64,000 nt of DNA from Saccharothrix syringae (GCF_009498035.1 NZ_CP034550.1:10168001-10232000), one strand, 5' to 3'; positions 8,158 through 17,166 are shown, counted from the first letter of the stretch. The notes: generated by a model not told the origin, from the sequence alone. Made by a program: numbers and translations.

Positions 8158-8502
8158 TCAGTACCACTGGTTCTCGTCCGCGGTCGCGCTCGACTCGGCC
8201 TCGCCGACGGCCCGGTGCACCAGCGCCGCCACGGCCTCCTCCAGCTCGCGCCGGACGTCGCCCTCCCGCTCGGTCTTCACCGCGATCGCGACCTCGCTGC
8301 GCCCGGGCCCCTCCTCGACGACGACCAGCTCACCCCGGTAGCCGTTCTCGTCCCAGGACACCGCGCGGCGCCCGGCGTCCACCCGCGGGGTCGACCCGGC
8401 CAGGCCGGGCAGGTGCTGCGGCAGGCTCTCGGGGCGCGCCAGGAACCGGAACAGCTCGTCCGCGCCCAGGTCGACCGGCGCTCGGTACTGGTAGCTGGTC
8501 AT
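8158..8502 (-). CDS. SRPBCC-like small protein
   Basis: 114 residues from the ATG at 8502, whose ATGA overlaps the stop of the upstream surface-protein frame and is preceded by GGTGG; a GTG two codons earlier is possible. The pattern TSYQYRAPVDLGADELFRFLARPESLPQHLPGL and VSWDENGYRGELVVVEEGPGRSEVAIAV fits the START/SRPBCC (polyketide cyclase-like) fold. It is shorter than usual, without the final helix being obvious, so the assignment is tentative. No ligand can be inferred. Confidence 0.6.
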   Translation of the reverse strand: MTSYQYRAPVDLGADELFRFLARPESLPQHLPGLAGSTPRVDAGRRAVSWDENGYRGELVVVEEGPGRSEVAIAVKTEREGDVRRELEEAVAALVHRAVGEAESSATADENQWY

Positions 8503-9670
8503 GGCCACCGGGTACCCCGGTTCCGGCCGAACGCACGGCCGCGCCGCCCGGGAACGTCACCCGGCCGGGGGAACGGGCGGGGGTGCCGGGCCAGCGCCGG
8601 CAGGGCCGCGCCGGCCACCACCAGCGCGCCGCCCAGCAGCACGGGGCCGCCCACCCGGGCACCGGTGCCGGCCAGCTCGTCCGGGCGCTCCACCGGCCCC
8701 TGCCCCACCGACGTCGTGGTGGGAGCCGTCAACCCGTCCGTGGTCGTGGTGGTGGTGCTGCCACACGTCACGGCGTCCTCGAACGGCGCGTAGTGGATCT
8801 CGCCGCCGCTGCCGCCCACCGTCCCGCCGTGCACCAGCGAGCGGACCACCGCGCCCCCGATGTTGGCGTCGCTCCGGTCGGCCAGGGCGGCGCCGGGCGC
8901 GTACACCGTGCCCCACACCGTGATCGTCCCCGGGGTGGTGAAGTTCCACAGCACGTGCCGAGGTTGTCCAGGGCCTCCAGCTACGCGCCGGTCAGCGTGA
9001 GCACGTTCAGGCCCGGCTGGAGCCCGTGGCGTTCGGGTCGGTCCCGTTCCACGGCCCGCGGCCGTTCTGGTCCCGCAGCACCACCGTCGACGGGCACCGG
9101 GCCACCTCCGCGGCGATCCCCCGGTAGGTGGCGAACAGCGACGCGAAGTCGAACCCGGAAGCCCCGCCCACCGACGCGGCCGGCTGCGAGGTCTGCACGG
9201 CCGGCGCGGGCCCGCCGCCCGGGTCGCCGCCCGACGGCACCACGAACGTGACCCCCGCCGGAGGGCAGCACGTCCGCCCCGGACAGGTCCCCGACCTTGG
9301 CGTACGACTGGTTGAGCACGGTGAGCCGCGCGCCCGCCGGGCTGCCCGCGAAGTCCAGGCGCCCGCCCACGACCAGGCTGGTCGGCCGGTCGTCACCGGG
9401 CAGCACGTAGGTGCCGGGGTTGTCCGGCCCCGCGTTGCAGGTGCGGAACCGCACGTCGCCGCCGACCGCCACCGGGCCCTCGGTCTCGTTCTCGTTCAGC
9501 TCCGCGCCGGTCTCCACCAGCACCAGGAACCCGTGGCTCGGGTCGGCCGCGACGTCGTCCGGCGCGACCGGCCGCAGCGGGTTCACCGCGACGCCCGCGC
9601 CGAGCGCCGGCGTGCCGCCGAGGACGACCGCCGGCGCCGCCACCGCGGCCGCGAGCCGGTTGATCCGCAT
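8499..9670 (-). pseudogene. Choice-of-anchor A family surface protein, frameshifted
   Basis: Translation starts at an ATG at 9670 behind GGGGAG, with signal peptide MRINRLAAAVAAPAVVLGG. The choice-of-anchor A pattern follows: [46 protein letters not shown], then after a frame change [12 protein letters not shown], then LNVLTLTGA, and in a third frame LWNFTTPGTITVWGTVYAPG and GGSGGEIHYAPFEDAV. The C-terminus has LAGTG followed by a hydrophobic span and Arg-rich tail, the class E sortase signal. The frame changes fall near 9252-9256 (extra G in a G run), 9017-9024 and 8953-8956 (one base missing each), and an in-frame TAG lies at 8981-8983. Restoring these bases gives one continuous protein. 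It is either a genuine pseudogene or a stretch of base-calling errors. Confidence 0.75.
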
Positions 9671-9755
9671 GTTCCACTCCCGGGGAGGACGACGACCTGC
9701 CCCGGAGCCAACGGCAAGAACCGGTGGTCGGCACGCCGGGTCACCCGACGGTGTG

Positions 9756-10322
9756 TCAGTCGGTGCGCCAGCCCAGCCGGCCGGCCGAGTCGACCAGGGG
9801 TTCGCAGTGGCCCAGCCGGCCGCGGCGCTCCAGGGCCGTGGCGATCCGGTCCAGCATCTCCTCCAGGCCCGCCCACTCGGGCGCCACCATCCCGCCCGCC
9901 TCGCGGTCCCACTCCACCACGCACCCGCACCGCGCGCCCGGCCGCAGGTCCAGCGCCAGCGCGTCACCGCACCCGTCGAACGCGATCGGCAGCCACCGCG
10001 GGTGGAAGCCCACCGTCGGCTCACCCGCCCCGGTGTCCCGCTCGGCGGGCCAGAACCGCTGCTTCAACCGCCACGAGCGCAACGCGTCCGACGGGCCCAG
10101 CGGCGTGTAGAAGGGCGGCAGCACCTCGGCGTAGGCCAGGTCGGCCGTGCCACCGCACACCGACCACCACGCGCGCAGCTCCGCGGGCGGCTCCAGCCCC
10201 GTGCCGGCCACCAGCGCCTCGACCGCGGCCTCGCCCTCCGGGGGCACGAACGCCCGCGCGGTCGCGGGGGCGTGGTCCTCCAGCCACGCCGCGATCCTGG
10301 CCCAGTGGCGCAGAACACCCAC
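9756..10322 (-). CDS. SMI1/KNR4 family protein
   Basis: 188 residues from a GTG start. The sequence begins VGVLRHWARIAAWLEDHAP, then PPEGEAAVEALVAGTGLEPPAELRAWW, then LPPFYTPLGPSDALRSWRLKQRFW, a Trp-rich middle (FHPRWLPIAFDGCGDALALDL) and a C-terminal helix (LEEMLDRIATAL). This order is characteristic of SMI1/KNR4 (SUKH) proteins. In bacteria the SUKH superfamily includes immunity proteins of polymorphic toxins, and an ESX-type locus starts 140 bp away divergently, so an immunity-type role is possible, but nothing here proves it. Confidence 0.75.
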   Translation of the reverse strand: MGVLRHWARIAAWLEDHAPATARAFVPPEGEAAVEALVAGTGLEPPAELRAWWSVCGGTADLAYAEVLPPFYTPLGPSDALRSWRLKQRFWPAERDTGAGEPTVGFHPRWLPIAFDGCGDALALDLRPGARCGCVVEWDREAGGMVAPEWAGLEEMLDRIATALERRGRLGHCEPLVDSAGRLGWRTD

Positions 10323-10458
10323 CCCGACATGATCACCTCAAGCCGGGCGCCCGGGGTACCGCCCATCGGGCACGATCTGCCGGAACGCCGCACGTCCAGC
10401 CCCCGGATGGGGCAGGATCGCTCCTCGCACGGGGACCGCAACACGAGGGGGACGGGGC

Positions 10459-10782
10459 GTGGAACGGGGTTTCGGCGTCGACACCGCCGCGCTGTCGGCG
10501 TACGGCGGCACGGCCGCGGGGCTGGCGGACGAGCTGGGCGCGGTCGGCACGTCGACGTTGGCGGGCACGACCTCGGTGGGCGCGGGCGGCTTCGGCCCGC
10601 TCGGCGACGAGGTCGGCCTGGGCGCGGCGTTCCAGCGCGCGGCACAGGCCCAAGTGGACGGTGTGGCCGCCGCCGCGGCCGCGCTGTCGGGCCTCGCCGA
10701 GGCGGCGCGCGGCGCCGGCGCGGCGTACGCGGAGCAGGAGGCGCGGCACGGCGCCGACCTCGGCCGGGCCTACCGGGTCTGA
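10459..10782 (+). CDS. EspC/WXG100-like ESX secretion target
   Basis: 107 residues from a GTG behind GAGGGGGACGGG. It is small, Ala/Gly-rich, predicted almost all helical, with the two-helix pattern of ESX-associated proteins of the EspC (DUF2580) type: VDTAALSAYGGTAAGLADEL, a Gly-rich turn, then AAFQRAAQAQVDGVAAAAAALSGLAEAA. No signal peptide. It ends one base before the NlpC/P60 gene, so the two are cotranscribed, a common arrangement for ESX substrates and cell-wall hydrolases. Confidence 0.65.
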   Translation: MERGFGVDTAALSAYGGTAAGLADELGAVGTSTLAGTTSVGAGGFGPLGDEVGLGAAFQRAAQAQVDGVAAAAAALSGLAEAARGAGAAYAEQEARHGADLGRAYRV

Positions 10783-10783
10783 C

Positions 10784-11932
10784 GTGGACGTCGGCGGTTT
10801 CCTGGCGGCCTTGGTCCGGCCCATGAAGGACCACCTGGCCAAGCTGGAGGGCGACACCGGCGGCGCCACCCGCGCCGCGGACGCGTTCGGCCGCGCCTCG
10901 ACGGCGCTGACCGAGCTGGACGGCAGGCACACCGGCGCGGCGAACGCCGCCCTCGCCGACTGGTACGGCGACCGGGCCACCGCGTTCCAGCAGCGGGTGA
11001 GCGCGTTCTCCACCGGCGTGGGCACCCTGGCGCGCAACGCGACGACCACCCGGCAGGCCGCCACCGAGGCGGTGAACGCGGTCGACTCCGGCAAGACCGC
11101 CGTCCAGGGCCTGATCGACGAGTTCACCGGCTGGGCGCAGCCCCGGCTGGCGGCGGCGGCCGCGGTGTCGCTGTTCGGCGGCCTGGGCGCGGTGCTCGCG
11201 GTGGCGGCGGAGGTGACCGCCAAGGCCCGCGAGTACGAGGGCAGGACCGGGCGGGAGCTGGAGCGGGTCCGCACCGAGCTGACCGCCGCCGTCACGAAGC
11301 TCCAGGGCCTCGAACAGCCCTCGTTCGCCGGCCTGGGCGACCCCATCGGCGCCGAGGCGACCGGCACGACGTCCGCCTCCTCCGCCGACGGCGGCACCAA
11401 CGGCTCCGGTGGCGGCACCGGCGGCGGTTCCGGCGGCGGTGGCGGTTCCGGTGGTGGCGGCGGCGGTTCCGGCGGCGGAGGTGGCGGCGGCCCGGTCGGC
11501 CCGCGCCTCCCGGTGGCCATCCCACCGCAGCCGGGCACCGGCGTGGGCGTGAACCTGCCCGACGGCAGCAGCGCCGAGGCACCCAACGAGATCGCCGCGC
11601 GGGCCGTGCGCAACGCCCTGTCCGCGCTCGGCACCCCGTACGTCTGGGGCGGCGCGAACCCGCCGCAGGGCACCGACTGCAGCGGCCTGACCCAGTGGGC
11701 GTACCGGAACGCGGGCTTCGACATCCCGCGCCCCGCGTCCTCGCAGGCGATGGGCGCCTCCGTGCCGCCCGGCCAGCTCCTGCCCGGCGACCTGGTGGTG
11801 TGGGACGGGCACGTGGCCATGGTGATCGGCAACGGGCAGATGGTGGAGGCGGGCGACCCGGTGCAGGTCAACCCCGTCCGCACGGACAACATCGGCATGG
11901 CCTTCATGGGCTTCTACCGACCGACGGGCTGA
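10784..11932 (+). CDS. NlpC/P60 peptidoglycan hydrolase with WXG-like N-terminus and Gly linker
   Basis: 382 residues. Residues 1-180 are helical and WXG100-like (DHLAKLEGDTGGATRAADAF, NAALADWYGDRATAFQQRV) with a hydrophobic hairpin near 125. A Gly/Ser linker of about 45 residues at 205-250 leads to an NlpC/P60 domain: TPYVWGGANPPQGTDCSGL with the catalytic Cys at about residue 299, LLPGDLVVWDGHVAMVIG with the His at about 343, ending MGFYRPTG. It has no signal peptide, so ESX-type export is the likely route. It would cleave peptide cross-bridges in the cell wall. The start is GTG one base after the preceding stop; the next gene begins 4 bp downstream. Confidence 0.88.
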   Translation: MDVGGFLAALVRPMKDHLAKLEGDTGGATRAADAFGRASTALTELDGRHTGAANAALADWYGDRATAFQQRVSAFSTGVGTLARNATTTRQAATEAVNAVDSGKTAVQGLIDEFTGWAQPRLAAAAAVSLFGGLGAVLAVAAEVTAKAREYEGRTGRELERVRTELTAAVTKLQGLEQPSFAGLGDPIGAEATGTTSASSADGGTNGSGGGTGGGSGGGGGSGGGGGGSGGGGGGGPVGPRLPVAIPPQPGTGVGVNLPDGSSAEAPNEIAARAVRNALSALGTPYVWGGANPPQGTDCSGLTQWAYRNAGFDIPRPASSQAMGASVPPGQLLPGDLVVWDGHVAMVIGNGQMVEAGDPVQVNPVRTDNIGMAFMGFYRPTG

Positions 11933-11936
11933 GGAC

Positions 11937-12308
11937 GTGGACGAGGCGGAGCGGGCGGCCCGGCGGGTCGCCGACACCCGGCAGCGGATCGGCGAGCACC
12001 TGGCGCGCACCGGACCGGTGCGCGGCCGGGCGTCGTCACCGGACGGCGCGGTCACCGTCGTGGCGGCACCCGGCGGCCCGCCCCAGGAGGTCCGGGTGAC
12101 CCCGGCGGCGCTCGCCCTGGGCCCCCGGGCGCTGGCCGACGAGATCCTGCGGGTCGCCGCGGCGGCGTCGCGCGACGCCGCCGACCGGGCGCACCGCGTG
12201 CTGGAGCGCGTGGCCGACCCGGCGACCATGCGGGCGCTGACCGAGCTGGGCTTCGAACGCGGCCCGGACGACGACTTCGGTGGCACGTACCCGAGGGGGC
12301 CGCGGTGA
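11937..12308 (+). CDS. YbaB/EbfC-like protein
   Basis: 123 residues from a GTG start 4 bp after the hydrolase gene. The segment GRASSPDGAVTVVAAPGGPPQEVRVTPAAL is the YbaB/EbfC beta-sheet signature, flanked by helices (EAERAARRVADTRQRI; ADEILRVAAAASRDAADRAH). YbaB proteins bind DNA as dimers, but the actinobacterial versions found next to ESX substrates are a distinct group of unknown role. Its TGA overlaps the GTG of the next gene. Confidence 0.7.
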   Translation: MDEAERAARRVADTRQRIGEHLARTGPVRGRASSPDGAVTVVAAPGGPPQEVRVTPAALALGPRALADEILRVAAAASRDAADRAHRVLERVADPATMRALTELGFERGPDDDFGGTYPRGPR

Positions 12309-12796
12309 CCCAGGAGCAGCGGCTCGCCGCCGCCGAGGCGCTGACCGACGTGCTGGCCCGCACCACCGGCACCGCCGAGCACCCCACCGGCCTGGCCCGC
12401 GCCACCGCGACCGCGACCGGCGAGCTGGTCTCGCTCGACCTGCACCCGGCGGCCCTGGCGCAGGGCCCGGGCGCGGTCGGCCGCCTGGTCGTGGAGACCG
12501 CCCGGCTGGCCACCGACGCGGCGGCGCAGAAGAGCTACAACGAGCTGGCCAAGGCCCTGGGCGACGGCCTGGCCACGGCCGTCGAGGCGTTCGCCGGCCC
12601 ACCGCCGTTCCGCACCGCCACGACCACCCCGCACGGCACCCCGGCACCCCCTCCGCGCACCTCACCGCCCTCGCCGCCACCCCCTCCGCGCACCTGGCGA
12701 CAGCAGGCGAGGCGCACCGCACCGCGTCCCCGCCCCGACGCGTTCGACGATGACGACGACTACTTCGCCGACCCGTTCCGTGGTCAACGGCAGTAG
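12305..12796 (+). CDS. YbaB/EbfC-like protein with Pro-rich and acidic tail
   Basis: 163 residues, GTG start overlapping the previous stop (GTGA). The core (1-97) repeats the YbaB-like pattern: GLARATATATGELVSLDLHPAAL, VGRLVVETARLATDAAAQKS. The tail contains PPPRTSPPSPPPPPRTW and an Asp run (DAFDDDDDYFADPF). The same core-plus-acidic-tail layout is seen in the YbaB-like gene just before the giant gene at 24.7 kb, linking the two loci. Confidence 0.6.
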   Translation: MTQEQRLAAAEALTDVLARTTGTAEHPTGLARATATATGELVSLDLHPAALAQGPGAVGRLVVETARLATDAAAQKSYNELAKALGDGLATAVEAFAGPPPFRTATTTPHGTPAPPPRTSPPSPPPPPRTWRQQARRTAPRPRPDAFDDDDDYFADPFRGQRQ

Positions 12797-12861
12797 GAAC
12801 TGATCGACCCCGTACTCTTGCCCCCGCATCGCAAAGGGGCATGGCGGGACCGGGAGGTCGG

Positions 12862-14073
12862 ATGGCACAGGACATCGTCCCGATCGAGCTGGGGCTCACC
12901 CAGGGTGATGTCGTCACCCTGTGGGCACCGCGCTGGCGGGAAGAGGGCGAGGAGTGGGAGGCATTCCTCGGCCACGAGGAGGACCTGTACGCCTTCCCCG
13001 ACGCCGCGCACCTCGCGGCGTTCGTGCGCAAGGCCGAGGAGCACGACCTGGTCGACCACCCGGCGTGGCACGTGGTGCCGGGCCTGGGCGTCGGCGAGCT
13101 GTCGCCGGACGACAACCACCAGTTCGACCTGGTCGGCGTGCCGGAGCTGGTCGCCGAGGAGCCCGACACGTGGGTCATCGGCGAGCTGGCCGACGTGGTG
13201 TCGATCGTGCGGTCGCTGGCCGACGTGTGCGACCTGGAGAAGGTGCACGAGGTCCTGGACTCGGCGGACGGCTTCGCGCTGCTGCCGCAGGGCACGCTGC
13301 CGTTCACCGGTCGCGAGGGCCAGGCGCTGTGGACCGAGCTGGCGCGGGTCGTGGCCGAGCGGTGGGACGACGTGCTCGACGCGATCGACGGCGTCGTCAC
13401 CACGCCGGAGGTCGACGGGAAGGCGCTGGAGGTCGCCCAGGAGGAGCTGGCCGAGTTCGAGGCGGCCAACGCCGCCGCCGTGGGCGCCGAGGGCGACGAC
13501 GAGGACGAGGACGGCGAGGAGCCCGTCGGGTTCTGGGGCGAGGTCGGCATCGACCCGATCAAGGTCATCACCGGGGCGGGCGAGTACTACACGCTCCGCT
13601 GCTACCTGGACGACCAGCCGGTGTTCCTGGGCCGCAAGGGCCGCATCGACGTGTTCGGGTCCCCGCGCGCGCTGGCGCGGTTCATCGTCGAGGCCGACGA
13701 CAACGACCTCGCCGAGGTCTCCACCTGGGGCGAGCTGGTCACCAAGGCGACCGGCGGCGACCTGGAGGTCGAGGTCGACCCGGACAACGTCTACGTGTTC
13801 ACCGGCCTGGACGAGGACATCGCCGAGGGGCCGGACGCGGTGGACCCGACGCAGCTCGACCTCGCGGTGGAGCTGCTGGAGGACGCCGGCGAGTGGGCCG
13901 GTGACGACCAGGTGAAGGTGCGGCTCAACGGCTCGGAGCGGCTGGGCTGGCTGGTGAACTACGTGCTCAAGCCGGACCCCACGCGGCTCGCGCCGAGCGC
14001 GCCGTTCGACGACGAGGTCACCGCGTGGCGCACGCTGGTGGCGCAGTTCGAGGACCGGCTCAGGGTCCACTGA
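12862..14073 (+). CDS. Conserved acidic actinobacterial protein (often auto-named primosomal protein)
   Basis: 403 residues. The ATG at 12862 is preferred over one 21 bp earlier because GGGAGG lies 5 bp before it. The protein is soluble and very acidic, with stretches such as AEGDDEDEDGEE near residue 215 and many Trp-containing segments (VVTLWAPRWREEGEEWEAFLG, EEPVGFWGEVGIDPIK). No primosome or helicase motif is present. The two halves look weakly alike (EDLYAFPDAAHLAAFVR versus GRIDVFGSPRALARFIVE), suggesting an internal duplication. Function unknown. A hairpin GCCCC/GGGGC lies in its 5' leader at about 12818-12838. Confidence 0.8.
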   Translation: MAQDIVPIELGLTQGDVVTLWAPRWREEGEEWEAFLGHEEDLYAFPDAAHLAAFVRKAEEHDLVDHPAWHVVPGLGVGELSPDDNHQFDLVGVPELVAEEPDTWVIGELADVVSIVRSLADVCDLEKVHEVLDSADGFALLPQGTLPFTGREGQALWTELARVVAERWDDVLDAIDGVVTTPEVDGKALEVAQEELAEFEAANAAAVGAEGDDEDEDGEEPVGFWGEVGIDPIKVITGAGEYYTLRCYLDDQPVFLGRKGRIDVFGSPRALARFIVEADDNDLAEVSTWGELVTKATGGDLEVEVDPDNVYVFTGLDEDIAEGPDAVDPTQLDLAVELLEDAGEWAGDDQVKVRLNGSERLGWLVNYVLKPDPTRLAPSAPFDDEVTAWRTLVAQFEDRLRVH

Positions 14074-14081
14074 GCCGGACG

Positions 14082-14106
14082 GGGGGCGGTCCGCCGGACC
14101 GCCCCC
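14082..14106. terminator. Bidirectional terminator hairpin
   Basis: GGGGGCGGTCC, three-base loop GCC, then GGACCGCCCCC, a perfect 11-bp stem. It lies between two convergent genes (stop at 14073, add stop at 14114). No T-run follows, as is usual for actinobacterial terminators. Confidence 0.7.
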
Positions 14107-14113
14107 TCCCGCG

Positions 14114-15172
14114 TCACAGCGCGGCGTAGCCGGGCTCGATGACGTCCCGGATCAGGGCGCGGCGCTCCTCGTGCGGCAGGAACGCGGCCTTGGCGGCGTT
14201 GACCGTGAACTTGCGCAGGTCGTCCGCGCCGAAGCCGAACTGCTCGACGACGGTGGCGAACTCGCCGGTCAGCGTCACGTCGCTCATCAGCCGGTTGTCG
14301 GTGTTGACGGTGACCCGGAAGCCCAGCTCGTGCATCCGCTTGATGGGGTGCTCGGCCAGCGAGGCGACCGCGCCGGTCTGCACGTTCGAGGTGGGGCACA
14401 TCTCCAGCGCGATCCGGCGGTCCCGCACGTAGGCCGCGAGCCGGCCCACCTCGTCGCCCTTGATGTCCTCGGCCAGCCGCACGCCGTGGCCCAGGCGCTC
14501 GGCGCCCGCCAGCTGCACGGCCTCCCACGCCGACTCGGCGCCCGCGGCCTCGGCCGCGTGGATGGTGAAGTGGGCGTTCTCCCGCCGCAGGTACTCGAAC
14601 GCGGACAGCTCCCGGCTCGGCGGGAAGCCCGCCTCGGGGCCCGCGATGTCGAAGCCGACCACGCCCGCGTCCCGGTAGCGCACGACCAGGTCGGCGATGC
14701 GCTGCCAGCCGTCGTTCTGGCGCATGGCGCACAGCAGCGTGCCGACGCGGATCTTCCCGCCCGACGCCTCGCGCCCCTGCCGGAAGCCCTCCTGCACGGC
14801 CTCCACGGCCTGCTCCAGGCTCAGCCCGCGCTCGGTGAACAGCTCGGGCGCGTAGCGGATCTCGGCGTAGACCACGCCGTCGGCGGCCAGGTCCTGGACG
14901 GCCTCGGAGGCCACCCGCACCAGTGCCTCCTCGTCCTGCATGACGCCGCACGTGTGCGCGAAGCCCTCCAGGTAGCGGACCAGCGAGCCGGAGTTGGCGT
15001 TGTCGCGGAACCAGTTGCCCAGCGCGACGGGGTCGGTGGTGGGCAGGCCCTGGTGGCCGCAGGCGTCGGCGAGTTCGATCACCGTCTGGGGGCGGAGGCC
15101 ACCGTCGAGGTGGTCGTGCAGCAGCACCTTGGGGGCACCGCGCAGGGCCTCGTGGGTAAGCGGGGTCGGCAT
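14114..15172 (-). CDS. add: Adenosine deaminase
   Basis: 352 residues from the ATG at 15172. It hydrolyses adenosine and deoxyadenosine to inosine and deoxyinosine. The zinc-site HxH is at H19/H21 (LLHDHLDGG), the catalytic segment is [11 protein letters not shown] (His then Glu), GHGVRLAED follows, and the metal-binding Asp is in [12 protein letters not shown]. Length is normal. It stands alone on this strand, about 2 kb from the nucleoside transporter operon, and shares its role with deoA and cdd. Upstream is a TATACG box 9 nt before the start. Confidence 0.95.
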   Translation of the reverse strand: MPTPLTHEALRGAPKVLLHDHLDGGLRPQTVIELADACGHQGLPTTDPVALGNWFRDNANSGSLVRYLEGFAHTCGVMQDEEALVRVASEAVQDLAADGVVYAEIRYAPELFTERGLSLEQAVEAVQEGFRQGREASGGKIRVGTLLCAMRQNDGWQRIADLVVRYRDAGVVGFDIAGPEAGFPPSRELSAFEYLRRENAHFTIHAAEAAGAESAWEAVQLAGAERLGHGVRLAEDIKGDEVGRLAAYVRDRRIALEMCPTSNVQTGAVASLAEHPIKRMHELGFRVTVNTDNRLMSDVTLTGEFATVVEQFGFGADDLRKFTVNAAKAAFLPHEERRALIRDVIEPGYAAL

Positions 15173-15391
15173 GGCCGTCACCGTATACCGCCGACACGCC
15201 ACGGCGGTCCGGACCGGAACGATCATGACGCGGTATGATCACCGGCATTTGACCGAGTGTGTCCAGAACCACTCGTTCAGGTTGCTCACACGTCGTTGTT
15301 CATCCGTGATGCAGAACTTTCCGCAACCACAGCGGGAACTTTAGTCACTCACACGGCGGATGCTCACTCCTCGCTGTCACGAACGACCTTT

Positions 15392-15426
15392 GAGTTACCC
15401 CCAGGTAGGATCGGCCGCCGTAACTC
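15392..15426. promoter_or_regulatory. Inverted repeat in the spacer before the coiled-coil gene
   Basis: GAGTTAC at 15392-15398 is mirrored by GTAACTC at 15420-15426, with a TAGGAT box between them, so a bound regulator could cover a promoter. The rest of the 372-bp spacer between add and the next gene holds divergent -10-like sequences (TATGAT near 15230; TAGGCT near 15498) but no gene. Confidence 0.3.
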
Positions 15427-15544
15427 GAACGGAGTACATGCTAGGCCGCAACGGGCGGTCCCGCCCGGGGGCTGCTACAACCCCCCACCCCAACGCGGTT
15501 AGGCTCCCGGAGGTCTCCCCTCCCCTGGACGAAGGCACCGAGCC

Positions 15545-16777
15545 GTGAACGAGAACAACAACTCCACGATGTCCTTCGATCGGATGCGCAACATGCTCAC
15601 GCGCGCCGCGGAGATCCGTGAGAGCGAACAGCAGCAGATCTTCGACGCACTGGACGAGATCCACGCGCGGATGTCCCCGCTCGAGTCGCTGGGTTCCGTT
15701 CGCAAGCGCCTGTCCGAGCTGCCCGACCGGACCGAGGTCAGCGTGCTGGCCGAGCGGCTGGACGAGGCGCTGGCCAAGCTGGAGGCGCAGGACAACGCCG
15801 TGCAGGGCATCGGCCGCGCGGTCGACGGCCTGGTCGACAAGCTGGCCAAGCCGTTCGCCCAGCTCGACGGCAGGCTCGACGGCGTCGCCGGCAGGTTCGA
15901 GGGCGTGGCCGGCCGCATGGACGGCCTGGAGGACAAGCTCTCCCACATCCACAAGCGCCTCGACGACCTCGAACTGCACCTGGACAAGCAGGACACCAAG
16001 GTCGACCAGGTCCCCAACGCCATCATCGCCCCGCTGCGCGAGCGCATCGAGGCCCTGGAAGCCGCCCTCCGCGGCCGCCTGGACGAGGTGGACGAGGGCG
16101 TGCACGAGCACCTGGACGGCACCCGCGAGGCGCTGCAGCGCTCGGTCACCGACTCGACCAACGCCCTGCACGCCCGGGTCGACGAAACCAGGGACAACCT
16201 CAACACCACCCGCGACGGCCTGCACGCGGCACTGACCGAAACCCGCGACACCCTCCACGGCGCCCTCGCGGACACCCGCAGCACGGTCACCGGCAAGCTG
16301 GACGAGACCCGCGAGTCCCTCCACGCGGCCCTGGACGAGACCCGCGACCAGGTGGACGCGACGGACCGCCTCGAAGCCCTGGCCCAGCGCCTGGAGCAGG
16401 TCACCTCGCGCCTGGACACCATGACCACGCGCCTCGACGCCGTCGAAGACGACTTCGCCACCCGCCTGGCAGAACTGTCCGGCGTCGTCGAGCAGGGGAT
16501 CGCCAAGGTGGAGACCACCCTCTCCGCCCGCCCGGACACCGAGAACCTCGCCAACCTGGTCCGCAAGAGCAACCAGGAATCCGAACTCCGCATCGGCGGC
16601 CAGCTGGACGAGGCCATGGCCACCTTCGCGGAGCTGATCCTCGGCGGAGGCTCCCCCACCCCGCCCCCGCCCCCCACGGCCCTCCCGCGCCCCCAGCGCC
16701 GCACCCGCAAGAACGGCTCGAAGCCGTCGGACAACCGCAACGTGGACGACGACGACCTGACCGCCGAAGGCGCCTGA
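15545..16777 (+). CDS. Long coiled-coil protein with ETRD repeats
   Basis: 410 residues, GTG start. Almost the whole sequence to residue 350 is charged heptad/undecad helix. Near 185-260 a short element recurs with about 11-residue spacing (VDETRDNL, LTETRDTLHGAL, LDETRESLHAAL, LDETRDQV), like apolipoprotein or LEA-type amphipathic repeats. The C-terminus is PTPPPPPTALPRPQRRTRKNG followed by an acidic end. No signal peptide or membrane segment, so it is probably cytoplasmic and elongated. Function is unknown; a scaffold or membrane-surface role is only a guess. Confidence 0.8.
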   Translation: MNENNNSTMSFDRMRNMLTRAAEIRESEQQQIFDALDEIHARMSPLESLGSVRKRLSELPDRTEVSVLAERLDEALAKLEAQDNAVQGIGRAVDGLVDKLAKPFAQLDGRLDGVAGRFEGVAGRMDGLEDKLSHIHKRLDDLELHLDKQDTKVDQVPNAIIAPLRERIEALEAALRGRLDEVDEGVHEHLDGTREALQRSVTDSTNALHARVDETRDNLNTTRDGLHAALTETRDTLHGALADTRSTVTGKLDETRESLHAALDETRDQVDATDRLEALAQRLEQVTSRLDTMTTRLDAVEDDFATRLAELSGVVEQGIAKVETTLSARPDTENLANLVRKSNQESELRIGGQLDEAMATFAELILGGGSPTPPPPPTALPRPQRRTRKNGSKPSDNRNVDDDDLTAEGA

Positions 16778-16785
16778 CCCACCAC

Positions 16786-16819
16786 AAAAGGCCCGACCGC
16801 CCCGGCGGCCGGGCCTTTT
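16786..16819 (+). terminator. Intrinsic terminator after the coiled-coil gene
   Basis: AAAAGGCCCG at 16786-16795 pairs with CGGGCCTTTT at 16810-16819 across a GC-rich loop, ending in a T run on the + strand and in A/T on the other, so it could work in both directions. Confidence 0.85.
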
Positions 16820-16836
16820 CGCTGTTCATCCCCTGC

Positions 16837-17166
16837 CCGACCGGAGGACACGCGGTGCCGGACCGGAGGACACGCGGTGTCCGAGCGGAGGACACGCCGG
16901 TGCTGAACGTAGAACTCAGGGGCCCGGAACGTTCGACACGACGGGTCCGAACGTTCGACACGACGGGCCTGAAGGTTCGACTCGCGCGGCTTGAACGCAT
17001 GACACACCCGACTTCAACGCATGACTCGCGCGCCCCAAGTGCATGACTCGCCCGATCTCAACGCATGACTCGCCGGCGCCCAACGCATGACTCACCCGAC
17101 CTCAGTGCATGACTCGCCCGACCTCAGTGCATGACTCGCGCGACCTCAATGCATGACACGCCGGTG
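16837..17166. repeat. Fifteen degenerate 22-bp tandem units
   Basis: About 330 bp made of head-to-tail units of 21-23 bp. The first three units are of the type CCGGACCGGAGGACACGCGG, the next few of the type CCGAACGTTCGACACGACGG, and the last eight of the type CCTCAACGCATGACTCGCCC, so the sequence drifts along the array. The conserved core is GACWCGC near the end of each unit. The period of 22 is not a multiple of three, there is no shared reading frame, and no gene is proposed here. Confidence 0.85.

Noticed and set aside
16837..17166. CRISPR array
   Set aside because: Units are contiguous 22-bp tandem repeats with no unique spacers of constant length, gradual sequence drift, and no cas genes.
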